Positions 9,177 through 17,510 of a DNA stretch of 64,000 nucleotides are shown here, piece by piece. How positions within the stretch are numbered: position 1 is the first letter of the stretch; each line of letters opens with the position of its first letter. A program made the position numbers and the translations under genes. The notes beneath the pieces were generated by a model. It made no database searches. It was not told where the DNA came from and saw only the letters and a program-made list of their open reading frames with translations. The stretch is from JAHBVH01 sp034432375 (GTDB lineage: Bacteria > Chloroflexota > Anaerolineae > Caldilineales > Caldilineaceae), in NCBI GenBank assembly GCA_034432375.1, contig DAOUCA010000027.1, positions 136,658 through 200,657 on the forward strand, in the 5' to 3' direction.

Positions 9177-9211
9177 CCCGCCGCCACGCTTGTGGGGCGG
9201 GTTGTCTTTTT
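9177..9211 (+). terminator. Rho-independent terminator after radical SAM operon
   Basis: A GC-rich stem (CCCGCC-G-CCAC with loop GCTT and GTGG-GGCGGG) is followed by a T-rich run. It lies about 35 bases past the stop of the second radical SAM gene and so ends that transcript before the SPASM gene. Confidence 0.8.
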
Positions 9212-9297
9212 CTGCACTAGCCGTCTTCTATAAATACATCTTGACGATAAGGAATTCATTTGGCCGCGTCTGGCCAGAGGATCAACAAAAGTAAATC

Positions 9298-10383
9298 ATG
9301 CTCGGACTCATACCCAAACTACCGCTTTACTGGGCCTTTCGCACTTTCGGTTGGCCCGCCGTAAAACCCTTTTCCGTCGTCATCAGCGTCAGCTTTCGCT
9401 GTAACAGCAAGTGCCGCACCTGTGACATCTGGCGCAAACCGAACGATGATCTCAGCGTCGACGAGTGGGAAAAGGTCTTTGCCAGCCTGGGCCATGCACC
9501 TTTTTATATGACCTTTACCGGTGGTGAACCCTTTTTGCGTCCCGATCTCGATGAACTGGTCATTCGCGGCTATCAGCAGTGCAAGCCCGAAGTGATCACG
9601 ATCCCCACTAATGGGATGTTGACCGAGCGTGTATTGGCAATGACCGAGCGCATGTGTCGCGAGTGCCCTACCAGCAGCATCGGGATTAACCTCAGCCTGG
9701 ACGGCATCGGCGATGAGCACGATGACATCCGCGGGGTGGAGGGCAATTGGAAGCTTTCGATGGCAACCTGGCAGCGGCTGAAAGAGTTGCAGAAAACACA
9801 CAAAAATCTCGTACTCACGGTCCATACGGTCATCAGTCGTTTCAACGCCCATCGTTTCCAGGAGATCCAAGAGGGGCTCAAGTTTTTGGAGCCGGATAGC
9901 TACATCACCGAAGTGGCAGAGGAGCGGGTTGAGTTAGATACGGTTGGCTGGGGCATTACGCCGCAGCCCGCCGACTATGATGAGATCGCCGATTTTCTCA
10001 GCCAACAGGCGCGCCAGGCCCCAGCCAAAGGGATTGCGCGCTTTACGCAAGCCTTCCGCGCCCAATATTATCAGTTAGCCAAACGTGTGTTGCATGAACA
10101 CGACCAAGTGATCCCCTGCTATGCCGGTTGGGCCAGTGCCCACATTGCGCCGAATGGCGACTTGTGGAGTTGCTGCATTCGTGCCGAATCAGTAGGCAAT
10201 GTGCGTGATCACGATTATGACATTACGCCACTCTGGCGCAGTCGCGCCATGGCCGAATTACGCGGGAGCATCAAGCGCAAAGAGTGTGCTTGCCCCATGG
10301 CGAATGCAAATTATGCCAATATGCTCCTCCACCCCCCGACCGTTATTAAAGTGATGAGCGATGTGGTACGCCACCAAGTATAG
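9298..10383 (+). CDS. Radical SAM protein with SPASM-like C-terminus
   Basis: A 361-residue radical SAM protein. The cluster motif CNSKCRTC (Cys35, 39, 42) lies near the N-terminus and is followed by the TFTGGEPFLRPD SAM-binding segment. The C-terminal third has several cysteines (CYAGW, SCCIR, KECACPMA) like a SPASM/twitch auxiliary-cluster domain. Such enzymes modify peptides, lipids or cofactors; the substrate is unknown. It lies downstream of two B12-type radical SAM genes but behind a terminator, so it likely has its own promoter. Full length for the family. Confidence 0.88.
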   Translation: MLGLIPKLPLYWAFRTFGWPAVKPFSVVISVSFRCNSKCRTCDIWRKPNDDLSVDEWEKVFASLGHAPFYMTFTGGEPFLRPDLDELVIRGYQQCKPEVITIPTNGMLTERVLAMTERMCRECPTSSIGINLSLDGIGDEHDDIRGVEGNWKLSMATWQRLKELQKTHKNLVLTVHTVISRFNAHRFQEIQEGLKFLEPDSYITEVAEERVELDTVGWGITPQPADYDEIADFLSQQARQAPAKGIARFTQAFRAQYYQLAKRVLHEHDQVIPCYAGWASAHIAPNGDLWSCCIRAESVGNVRDHDYDITPLWRSRAMAELRGSIKRKECACPMANANYANMLLHPPTVIKVMSDVVRHQV

Positions 10384-10774
10384 TGGGGGTAGCCCAAGTG
10401 GAGTTATCTTTCCATTCTGCCCCAACGCAAAACACACCTCTTCATGTAGCTATTTTTGGCTATGTAGAGAATCGTGCTATACTATAATTTGCTTCTTCAC
10501 CTTACGATCACCCGCTCCCGCAGGCAGTAGTCGGCCAGGTTTTCTAACCGCCGGGTTGGATTATTGATCTGGCACTGAAATTGGACTTATCTCAAAAGTG
10601 TTATGACTTTCGAACCCGTTCCGCCAAAGCGGTCGGGCAAATAATTTTGTACTCGCTCATCAGCAGAATGTGTGAAAACATACTCATCGCTTAGCAGAGA
10701 AGCCATCGGTTCGCAGATGGTTCGCAGATGAGTCCTGATGTTTTTCCACTATTTTATTGGAGAATCCAGTCACC
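10384..10774. other. Intergenic region before SMP-30 gene
   Basis: No gene seen. A possible promoter TTGGCT (10456-10461), 16 bases, TATACT (10478-10483) lies about 290 bases upstream of the next gene. An 11-base unit GGTTCGCAGAT is repeated perfectly in tandem at 10708-10729. Confidence 0.45.
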
Positions 10775-11677
10775 ATGGCCTGGCAATTTGAATTGCTTCT
10801 TGAACCAAGTAGTATCACGGAAGGTCCAGCTTGGGAGGGCAGTGGCCTTCTTTTTACGGACATTGACCGCAATCGCATTCTGCGTTACGATGCAGCTACT
10901 GGGGAAATCACGATTTTTCGCGCGGGTACCAATCGCGCCAATGGCTTGATGCTCGATAAGCATGGCCATCTTTATGGCTGCGAACAGGGCACGCCTGATG
11001 AGGCAGGCGGTCGGCGCATTGTGCGTTATGACGACGATGGTGGGGTTACCATCATCTGCGATCAATATGAAGGCAAGAAATTTAACAGTCCCAATGATCT
11101 AGCAATTGATGAACAAGGGCGCATCTGGTTTACAGATCCACGGTATGGGGACAATCGCAACGACATGGAATTGGACCACGAATCGGTTTTTCGTGCCGAT
11201 CCACAGCCAGATGGGCGGTGGGCAGTTGTACGTGTAACCTATGATACAACGGCACCAAACGGGTTATTGCTTTCACCGGATAACAAAACGCTCTATGTCG
11301 CGCAGAGCAAATACGGCGAGGGTGAGAAGCGTGAGTTGCGTGCATACCCGATTGGTGAAGATGGATCTCTGGGGGACTATGCAGTGCTACACAACTTTTA
11401 TCCTCATCGTGGAATCGATGGGATGTGTCTGGACACCGATGGCAACATTGTGGCGACAGCCGGCTGGGAAGTAAGTGGGCCAGGCGGTATGATCTATGTC
11501 TTTACACCGACAGGCCGTGTGCTCGAGACTCACCCAGTGCCTTGTCAACGTCCGACCAACTGCACCTTTGGCGGCACCGATTTACGCACGCTCTACGTCA
11601 CCAGCATTCAAGGACACTTATTGTGCGCGCAAACCGATCGACAAGGGCTTTTGCACTATCCTCCGCGCCCAAAATAA
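10775..11677 (+). CDS. SMP-30/gluconolactonase family hydrolase
   Basis: A 300-residue six-bladed beta-propeller of the SMP-30/gluconolaconase/LRE-like family, which hydrolyses sugar lactones or related esters using a bound divalent metal. The usual metal-site elements are visible: ITEGPAW near the N-terminus (Glu), FNSPNDLAID (Asn) and HRGIDGMCLD (Asp). ATG 10775 is taken as the start, 12 bases after GGAG; an in-frame TTG lies six codons upstream. It is monocistronic, with an 101-base gap to the next gene. Confidence 0.9.
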   Translation: MAWQFELLLEPSSITEGPAWEGSGLLFTDIDRNRILRYDAATGEITIFRAGTNRANGLMLDKHGHLYGCEQGTPDEAGGRRIVRYDDDGGVTIICDQYEGKKFNSPNDLAIDEQGRIWFTDPRYGDNRNDMELDHESVFRADPQPDGRWAVVRVTYDTTAPNGLLLSPDNKTLYVAQSKYGEGEKRELRAYPIGEDGSLGDYAVLHNFYPHRGIDGMCLDTDGNIVATAGWEVSGPGGMIYVFTPTGRVLETHPVPCQRPTNCTFGGTDLRTLYVTSIQGHLLCAQTDRQGLLHYPPRPK

Positions 11678-11778
11678 GAAATTATACGTAACGGTGCCAT
11701 CAAGTAGCAGCACTTTTTCAGGTGTAAAGCGGGTGCTTGATGTGCAGTTGTGCCGTATACAATAGTAGGGAGTAACGA

Positions 11779-13290
11779 ATGGCAGATGCAGCCAAGAGTG
11801 CCGCCGATGATGTTGGGGAGTCCGCGCTCAGCAGCAATTCGACCAGCAAACGACGCACAACCAAAAGTAGCGGGACCAAACGCAAGACGCAGAAAGAAGC
11901 TGCGGCTGAGGGACCGACCAATAATGATGCAACTGTAGCAGATGCGCCCAAGAAACGCGGCAGAAAAAAAGCCGCGCCAACCACGGAGCCTACGGTTGTC
12001 GAAGCTGTGGTCGAAAGCGTGACGCCGCGCAGAACAAGATCCAAAAAAGACGAACCAAAACTTGATGCTTCGCCGGAGCTCAGCGCGCCAAAAACAGAAC
12101 GCAAAAAACCAACGACGACGCGTAAAACAAAAGATGCAACAGCGGTAGCAGTAGCAGTAGAACCCACCGTTCCGCCGGAGTCTGATCTGCCGGAGACAGC
12201 AGCACCAAAAAAACGCGCGACCAAAAGAGCCGCTACAAAGGCAAAAGCCGCGGAAACATGGCCAGAACAGCCGCCCGTTGGCGAAGGGTTGCCGGCCGAA
12301 GAGCTACCAGCCAAGCGTACTGTGCCCAAGAAGCCAGCCGCAGCGCAACCAGCAACAGAAGCGATTACAAGCCCAAAGCCGCGCGCAAAAAAGTCAACAC
12401 AGGTCAAAGAGCAAAAAACCGAAGTACAAAAACTTGAAGTACAAAAACCTGAAGTACAAAAACCTGAAGTACAAAAACGCAAGGTACAAAAATCGGAAAC
12501 ATCGACGACTGCCAAGCGCAGGCAGCGTAACGAGAACAGGTCGCAAGAAAATAATAGCAATCAAGCGGCAAATACGACGCGAAAAGATGCAGCAACCCAG
12601 CAAAGTAAGAGCCGGAACGAGCGCCAAAATCGCGGTGCAACACCAACACGGCGCAATGCAAATAGTAATAGCAACCGGGACGGCGCAGCGTCGCGAAATA
12701 ATAATAGCAATAATCGGGGGGCCGCAAACAACCGTGCAGCGCCCAACAACCGTCCGGTGACGACAAACCGGACCACAACAAATCGCCGGATTACAGCTGC
12801 GACACAAACACGCACGGGCTCGCTACGCAATGATCTACAAAAATATACGCGCGAAGAATATACGCCACAAGAGTATATCGACGGTGTGAACCTCGTCTTT
12901 AAATTTGAAGGAGAGGTAATTTTACGCGATCTAGTCGTTGCGGTATTGGGCGGCAGAGCACGCTTTGGTAGCATGCTTAGCGAACACGCCATGGAAGGTC
13001 TGCTCGATAAATTGACGGATGATTATCGAAAGTGTAAAGTGACAGAGCGCAAAAGCCTTCGTGCCATCATCAACTGGTGCAGTGGCATGGTTGAAACGAA
13101 TAAAGAAATAGAAGCGCAACTGCTGACCATGGTGCTATCTGGTGACGGCGCAGCGGCAGAAACCCCTGCGTCGGAAGCGTCCCCCCAGCAACCGCAGCCT
13201 CAAACACGAGCACCAAAATTTTTAGAGGATAATGATCTCGATTTAGACGCAAACCCGCTTGGCCGCCAACGACGGCGTCGTAAATTGTAA
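11779..13290 (+). CDS. Low-complexity Lys/Ala-rich protein with a C-terminal globular domain
   Basis: 503 residues. Residues 1 to about 345 are predicted disordered: rich in Lys, Ala, Thr, Pro and Glu with basic clusters (KKRGRKK, KKRATKRAATK), then Asn/Arg-rich stretches (NRDGAASRNNNSNN). A five-residue motif, PEVQK, is repeated five times around residues 215-238. The last 150 residues are ordinary and helical-looking (DLQKYTREEYTPQEYIDGV to LLTMVLSGDG); I do not recognise this domain. The basic tail resembles histone-H1-like or nucleic-acid-binding tails, which is inference only. A GGGAG ribosome site precedes ATG 11779. Confidence 0.8.
   Translation: MADAAKSAADDVGESALSSNSTSKRRTTKSSGTKRKTQKEAAAEGPTNNDATVADAPKKRGRKKAAPTTEPTVVEAVVESVTPRRTRSKKDEPKLDASPELSAPKTERKKPTTTRKTKDATAVAVAVEPTVPPESDLPETAAPKKRATKRAATKAKAAETWPEQPPVGEGLPAEELPAKRTVPKKPAAAQPATEAITSPKPRAKKSTQVKEQKTEVQKLEVQKPEVQKPEVQKRKVQKSETSTTAKRRQRNENRSQENNSNQAANTTRKDAATQQSKSRNERQNRGATPTRRNANSNSNRDGAASRNNNSNNRGAANNRAAPNNRPVTTNRTTTNRRITAATQTRTGSLRNDLQKYTREEYTPQEYIDGVNLVFKFEGEVILRDLVVAVLGGRARFGSMLSEHAMEGLLDKLTDDYRKCKVTERKSLRAIINWCSGMVETNKEIEAQLLTMVLSGDGAAAETPASEASPQQPQPQTRAPKFLEDNDLDLDANPLGRQRRRRKL
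12421..12492 (+). repeat. 15-bp tandem repeat encoding PEVQK
   Basis: About five head-to-tail copies of a 15-base unit (GAAGTACAAAAACCT) run inside the low-complexity gene. The multiple-of-three length keeps the frame, so copy number can vary without breaking the protein. Confidence 0.85.
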
Positions 13291-13734
13291 GCAGTACCGA
13301 TTAGTGAATAATCGCTACATGCGTCTTGTGTAACTATCTGTCAAACGATGGTTCAAACGGACAAGCGGTGGAGACGGATTGATTAAAACGCGGATGAAAC
13401 GCTTTGAAAGATCCGTCTCCACAAAAACTTGTTCTTTCTATTCTAGAGCACTGACGCATTACTCTGCGCTCCAATTTCCCTGATAGCCACTGGTACAGTT
13501 GGACATAAATACCACGGCAGCAAATAAGGCCTGCTATACTCAAATCAGAATGAAACCCCTAGTTTCGGCCAGCGTGCGTCGCATTGACGGAAGCATCTAG
13601 CGAACTGGAAGCAGTTGGCGGTCAGTGCGACGCACGCGATCCCGTTGGTCCGCAAAACTCCGGTTCTCATTCTGAACGCAGTATAACACTGAAAAAAAGG
13701 GAAACAACTGTGGCCTTATTTACGCCGGGATGTA
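13291..13734. other. Convergent intergenic region rich in inverted repeats
   Basis: No gene. It holds a hairpin (arms 13368-13379 and 13411-13422, GTGGAGACGGAT) and a larger 151-base inverted-repeat element at 13535-13685. Either could terminate transcription from both sides. Confidence 0.6.
13535..13685. repeat. 151-bp imperfect inverted-repeat element
   Basis: Ends are TATACT and AGTATA. Inner arms include CAGAATGAAACC / GGTTCTCATTCTG and a 17-base pair GCGTGCGTCGCATTGAC / GTCAGTGCGACGCACGC with one mismatch. It encodes nothing. It could be a miniature inverted-repeat element or a long structured RNA. Confidence 0.6.
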
Positions 13735-14628
13735 CTAGACCGCGCGCAAACCTGTTGGAATCCGTAAAGCATCGGTAACTAGGCTGCACAAACCTGCCAA
13801 ATTTTTAATATCCTCTTTCAAGTCATCTTCTTTTGGCGTTTCAAGCAACATGGCAATTCCATACCACCGTTCGTCGTTGATAATATTGCCAAAGCCTTCC
13901 ATCCCAATTTCACCCTCACCAATGTGTTCGTGGCGATCGAGATGGCTGCCCAATTTGCCTTTGCTATCATTAAAATGCCAGCAGCCGACCGTTGCCAATC
14001 CGATCTCCTGATCAATTTCAGCCATCATCTGTTCATAGCCTGCTGACGTACGCAGATCATAGCCGGCGGCAAAGGCATGGCACGTATCAACACAGACCCC
14101 GACGCGGGATTTTTCATCAACAAGCTCAATAATGCGTCGCAACTCGTGAAAGTTACTGCCGACTACCGTTCCCTGCCCTGCCATTAGCTCAAGTAGGGTC
14201 ATTGTGTCGGCGGCTTCCGGCGTCTGCGCATGGACGCGGTTGAGCGATTCGGCAATACGGGCGATGCCTGCATCAACGCCACTGCTGACATGGGCACCAG
14301 GGTGGAGCACAACGTGGCGCACGCCATAGGCATGGGCGCGCTGCAGTTCATCGGCGTGGGCACGCTGACTCTTTTCCCACAGATCATCCTTGGGGCTGGC
14401 TAAATTAATCAAATAGCTGGCATGGCTAACAGCATAGTCAATGGCTTGCGTCGATATCTCTGCGTGCCACCGCTTAACATCCTCTTCATCAACTGGCGGG
14501 CCATTCCACTGGCGGTTGTTTTTGGTAAAAATTTGTACAGCGTTACTGCCAATCGAACTGGCACGATCCAATGCTTGGCTCACACCACCAGCGATCGACA
14601 TATGTGCACCAAATTTTAATAGCCCCAT
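13735..14628 (-). CDS. nfo: Endonuclease IV
   Basis: About 297 residues. An AP endonuclease of base-excision repair that cuts 5' to abasic sites; TIM barrel with three zinc ions. Family signatures seen: FGAHMSIAGGV at the N-terminus, AVQIFTKNNRQW, VLHPGAH, LLELMAGQG, VCVDTCHAFAAGYD, WHFNDSKGKLGSHLDRHEHIG (read across two strings) and LLETPKED near the end. ATG 14628 is chosen because GGGAG lies eight bases upstream; an ATG at 14643 is in frame but has no ribosome site. Confidence 0.95.
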   Translation of the reverse strand: MGLLKFGAHMSIAGGVSQALDRASSIGSNAVQIFTKNNRQWNGPPVDEEDVKRWHAEISTQAIDYAVSHASYLINLASPKDDLWEKSQRAHADELQRAHAYGVRHVVLHPGAHVSSGVDAGIARIAESLNRVHAQTPEAADTMTLLELMAGQGTVVGSNFHELRRIIELVDEKSRVGVCVDTCHAFAAGYDLRTSAGYEQMMAEIDQEIGLATVGCWHFNDSKGKLGSHLDRHEHIGEGEIGMEGFGNIINDERWYGIAMLLETPKEDDLKEDIKNLAGLCSLVTDALRIPTGLRAV

Positions 14629-14774
14629 TAGTTTCTCTCCCATTGGCTTCTCTGCAGGATGGTCGTTGCTATATGGTATGGCTGATCAACCGATCCGTCA
14701 ACTCCACAACACGATGAGCGGTTGAACGCCGGCACGGCTTATCGCACAAGCCAGTAGTGCTAGCCCCATCATCA

Positions 14775-14820
14775 AACAAAAGAGGTAGAGGAGCTGTACA
14801 GCTCCTCTACCTCTTTTGTT
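14775..14820. terminator. 46-bp perfect palindrome, bidirectional terminator
   Basis: Each half is 23 bases, with no mismatch and no spacer (centre CTGT/ACAG). The stem is GC-rich in the middle and A/T-rich at the ends, so either transcript ends in a U-rich run. It lies between the sigma-factor operon (minus) and nfo (minus). It most likely terminates the sigma/small-protein transcript. Confidence 0.8.
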
Positions 14821-14916
14821 GACTTATTTGATCGGGCTTACACACTTCTCTGGTGTCTATCGGGCAAAATGCGGTACACAACCGGCAACCTGCGTAAGCC
14901 TTGTTGGAAAACTGTC

Positions 14917-15219
14917 TCACAGAATTGCTGGGGGCACGCGCTTTCGCTGGGGAACACGGCGTGGCACGCGCTCCGCACAATTCGCTTGATCGTGCTCAGG
15001 TGCCTGCACGATTGTGATACCGGCAGATGCTTGGATATGCACATCGTCGTCTTGGCGTAAATCCGTTTTCGGCTCCGCGTATTGACCAATTTCTGCCAAT
15101 ACGGACTGGATTAGCTGTTCTGCGAACTCGTCGGGGATCGCTAACACAGGCAGACGTGCGGCAAAGAGTTTATGCAATTCTTGATCATCCCATTGAGGAT
15201 GACTATGCCGGTGGACCAT
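14917..15219 (-). CDS. Small protein downstream of sigma factor
   Basis: 100 residues, not recognised. The N-terminal half (ELHKLFAARLPVLAIPDEF and AEQLIQSVLAEIGQYAEP) looks like an ordinary amphipathic helical protein. The C-terminal third is rich in Arg, Pro and Val. It follows the ECF-like sigma gene by 217 bases on the same strand and is followed by a strong terminator. By position it could be a regulator or partner of the sigma factor, but no anti-sigma domain (zinc-binding HxxxCxxC) is present. Confidence 0.5.
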   Translation of the reverse strand: MVHRHSHPQWDDQELHKLFAARLPVLAIPDEFAEQLIQSVLAEIGQYAEPKTDLRQDDDVHIQASAGITIVQAPEHDQANCAERVPRRVPQRKRVPPAIL

Positions 15220-15436
15220 TCACTCATTCAATCCTGCGCCAGAAAAGGCGCCTATACAAATACGACTAGTTTCACATTGTAGTTCTATCCTGGTATTCGC
15301 TGTGAGACTCGGTTGCCAGCGAATTGTCTGGAGCGCTAGCCCCATTTTAGGATAGCTTCTGGTTCACTTGCTCTCTGCATCATGCGAGAGCTATAAGCGA
15401 CCGTTCCACTTCTACTTCTATAGCTATCCTAACTGA

Positions 15437-16000
15437 TTATAGCCAGTGATCGCCATCCATCACTTTGCGCAGCTCGGCACGGGCACGGCTCAATAGCGAT
15501 TCGGCGCCCTTGTAAGTCTTTCCAAGGATCCGGGCGATTTCATCTACACCAAGCCCCACGTAGTAGCGCATCAAGAGCACCTGACGATGTTCTTCGGTTA
15601 ATTTGTGTAGAAGCTCGACAAACTCAATACTCTCATCACTCATACCAGGATCAATATGAATATCAGTCAACTCAGCCGTCTCCTGACGTTTGCGCCAGAA
15701 ATCTGCAACTTTATAATTCGCCAATGAAAATAAAAAGGTTGACAATTTAACTTTCCCATCAAACGTTTGCATTGCTTGGATTGCAGCTCTCATCGTCTCT
15801 TGTTGTACATCTTCTACATCTTGCTTTTCCGGCAACTTGTGACGTAGGTAGTTGTAAAGACGGGTGCCGTATTCACCAAGAGCAAACTCTGACCAGGCGT
15901 CAGGCTCATTCGCTTTTAACCGCCTGACCCATTCTTCTTCAGACCACTCCGTTGAAGAATGTCTGCCAGAGAACCAACTGCGGGGTTCTAACAATCCCAT
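15437..16000 (-). CDS. ECF-like RNA polymerase sigma factor
   Basis: 187 residues, group 4 sigma-70. Region 2 runs from about residue 40 (NYLRHKLPEKQDVEDVQQET) to the -10-binding helix (FLFSLANYKVADFWRKR). Region 4 (LTEEHRQVLLMRYYVGLGVDEIA then LGKTYKGAESLLSRARAEL) is a helix-turn-helix that binds -35. It directs polymerase to a small regulon. A strong AGGAGG ribosome site lies six bases before ATG 16000. No classical anti-sigma gene is adjacent; the 100-residue gene downstream is the only candidate partner. Confidence 0.92.
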   Translation of the reverse strand: MGLLEPRSWFSGRHSSTEWSEEEWVRRLKANEPDAWSEFALGEYGTRLYNYLRHKLPEKQDVEDVQQETMRAAIQAMQTFDGKVKLSTFLFSLANYKVADFWRKRQETAELTDIHIDPGMSDESIEFVELLHKLTEEHRQVLLMRYYVGLGVDEIARILGKTYKGAESLLSRARAELRKVMDGDHWL

Positions 16001-16228
16001 GTTGGCCTCCTATTATTATTAATCGCAGAAATCGGCGCAATCCTTCGCGAGGGATAGCGTGACCTATGAATGCAACCGAGTTGATAGTTCATACTATTGT
16101 TTCGTGGAATACCAAGAATGGTGTATGATGCAGCGGTATTGGGCTGGAGTGAACAATTTTGCCGGCGACAGAGGCCCATTGATAGTTGTTACCCTTAAGA
16201 GTATACTTAGCTTTCTGAAAATGACAAG

Positions 16229-17413
16229 ATGTTAACAAGCGTAGCATCAATTCCCATGATCGATCCTCTTCACATACTCTCGACTCGCGCCACCTGGCTT
16301 GAAATTGACAGAAGCGCTCTGGTCAATAACGTTGGAAAGCTCAAGCAGTTGCTTGCGCCCGCTACCCGGCTGATGGCGGTTGTGAAAGGCAACGCCTATG
16401 GTCATGGTGCGGTGGCAGTTGCACAGACCGTTATACAGGCCGGTGCTGATTGGTTGGCCGTCGCCACCCCCGGAGAAGGGCTGGAGTTGCGTGCCCAGGG
16501 CATTACCGCGCCGATCCTTGTTTTGGGATATACCCCTCCGTGGGTGGTAGCCACCGCCTTGGCGCAACAACTCACCTTAACCGTTGATGAAGAACAGACC
16601 GTGGCAGCCATTGTCGCAGCGGCCGCGAACGCTGGTCAGTTAGCGCATGTTCATGTCAAGGTGAATACCGGCATGAACCGACTAGGGATCCAACCAGAAG
16701 CCGTTCCTGCCTTTTTGCGGATGCTCCAAAGCCATCCGGCCATTGTCACGGAGGGGATCTTTACCCACTTTGCCACCGCAGATCAGCCAGAACATCCTTT
16801 TTTAGAGGAGCAGTACAAGCGCTTTCAAGCGGTACTGACAACCGTGACAGCCCTACAGTTGCGGCCCCCCTTGGCTCATGCGGCCAATTCTGCCGCAACC
16901 ATACGGGCACCCTATACCCATTTGGATATGGTGCGCTGTGGGGTTGCCCTCTATGGCCTGCACCCCGATGCCCAGACAACTCCCCTCCCTGCTGCCTTTT
17001 GCCCGGTACTGAGTTGGAAAGCGCAGATCGTGCATCTAACGGAGCTGCAACCAGGTGATAGTGTCGGGTATGGCCGCACCTTTTTGGCCCCTCGACCGAT
17101 GACAGTAGCCACCATTCCTGTGGGCTATGCGGATGGCTTCCCTCGTACCCCGGAAAGCTGGCAGACAGTTCTGCTGCACGGCCAGGAGGTACCGTTGGTC
17201 GGGCGCGTCTGTATGGATCAGACAGTCATCGATGTCAGCAGTCTGATCAGCCAAGGTCAACAGGTCTGCATCGGCGACGAAGTTGTCTTGCTTGGTCGGC
17301 AGGGTGAGCGAGCGCTCAGCGCGGAAGAGATCGGCCGGCGGACCGGTACCATTAACTATGAAGTGGTCAGTCGCATCTTACCCCGTGTGCCGCGCCTGCT
17401 CTTGGAACGTTGA
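16229..17413 (+). CDS. alr: Alanine racemase
   Basis: 394 residues. A PLP enzyme converting L-alanine to D-alanine for peptidoglycan. The N-terminal barrel carries the PLP lysine in AVVKGNAYGHG (Lys53); VNTGMNRLGI and VRCGVALYG follow. The C-terminal beta domain holds the second catalytic tyrosine in GDSVGYGRTF and the PVGYADGFPR and RVCMDQTVIDV strings. ATG 16229 and 16256 are both in frame and neither has a good ribosome site, so the first nine residues are uncertain. It is divergent from the sigma factor. Confidence 0.95.
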   Translation: MLTSVASIPMIDPLHILSTRATWLEIDRSALVNNVGKLKQLLAPATRLMAVVKGNAYGHGAVAVAQTVIQAGADWLAVATPGEGLELRAQGITAPILVLGYTPPWVVATALAQQLTLTVDEEQTVAAIVAAAANAGQLAHVHVKVNTGMNRLGIQPEAVPAFLRMLQSHPAIVTEGIFTHFATADQPEHPFLEEQYKRFQAVLTTVTALQLRPPLAHAANSAATIRAPYTHLDMVRCGVALYGLHPDAQTTPLPAAFCPVLSWKAQIVHLTELQPGDSVGYGRTFLAPRPMTVATIPVGYADGFPRTPESWQTVLLHGQEVPLVGRVCMDQTVIDVSSLISQGQQVCIGDEVVLLGRQGERALSAEEIGRRTGTINYEVVSRILPRVPRLLLER

Positions 17414-17510
17414 GCGGATGACCACCGCAGTCCTGGGCTTCGAAGCAGCCCGGAGCAGCCCGAAGCAGTCCATGTCACCAACCCATGCGCTGGGCTAGCC
17501 GTTGCAAATC

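Noticed and set aside
11718..12560. Cys/Ser/Phe-rich open frame on the minus strand
   Set aside because: Antisense to the 15-base repeat and basic low-complexity gene; the CTSGF repeats mirror the DNA repeat.
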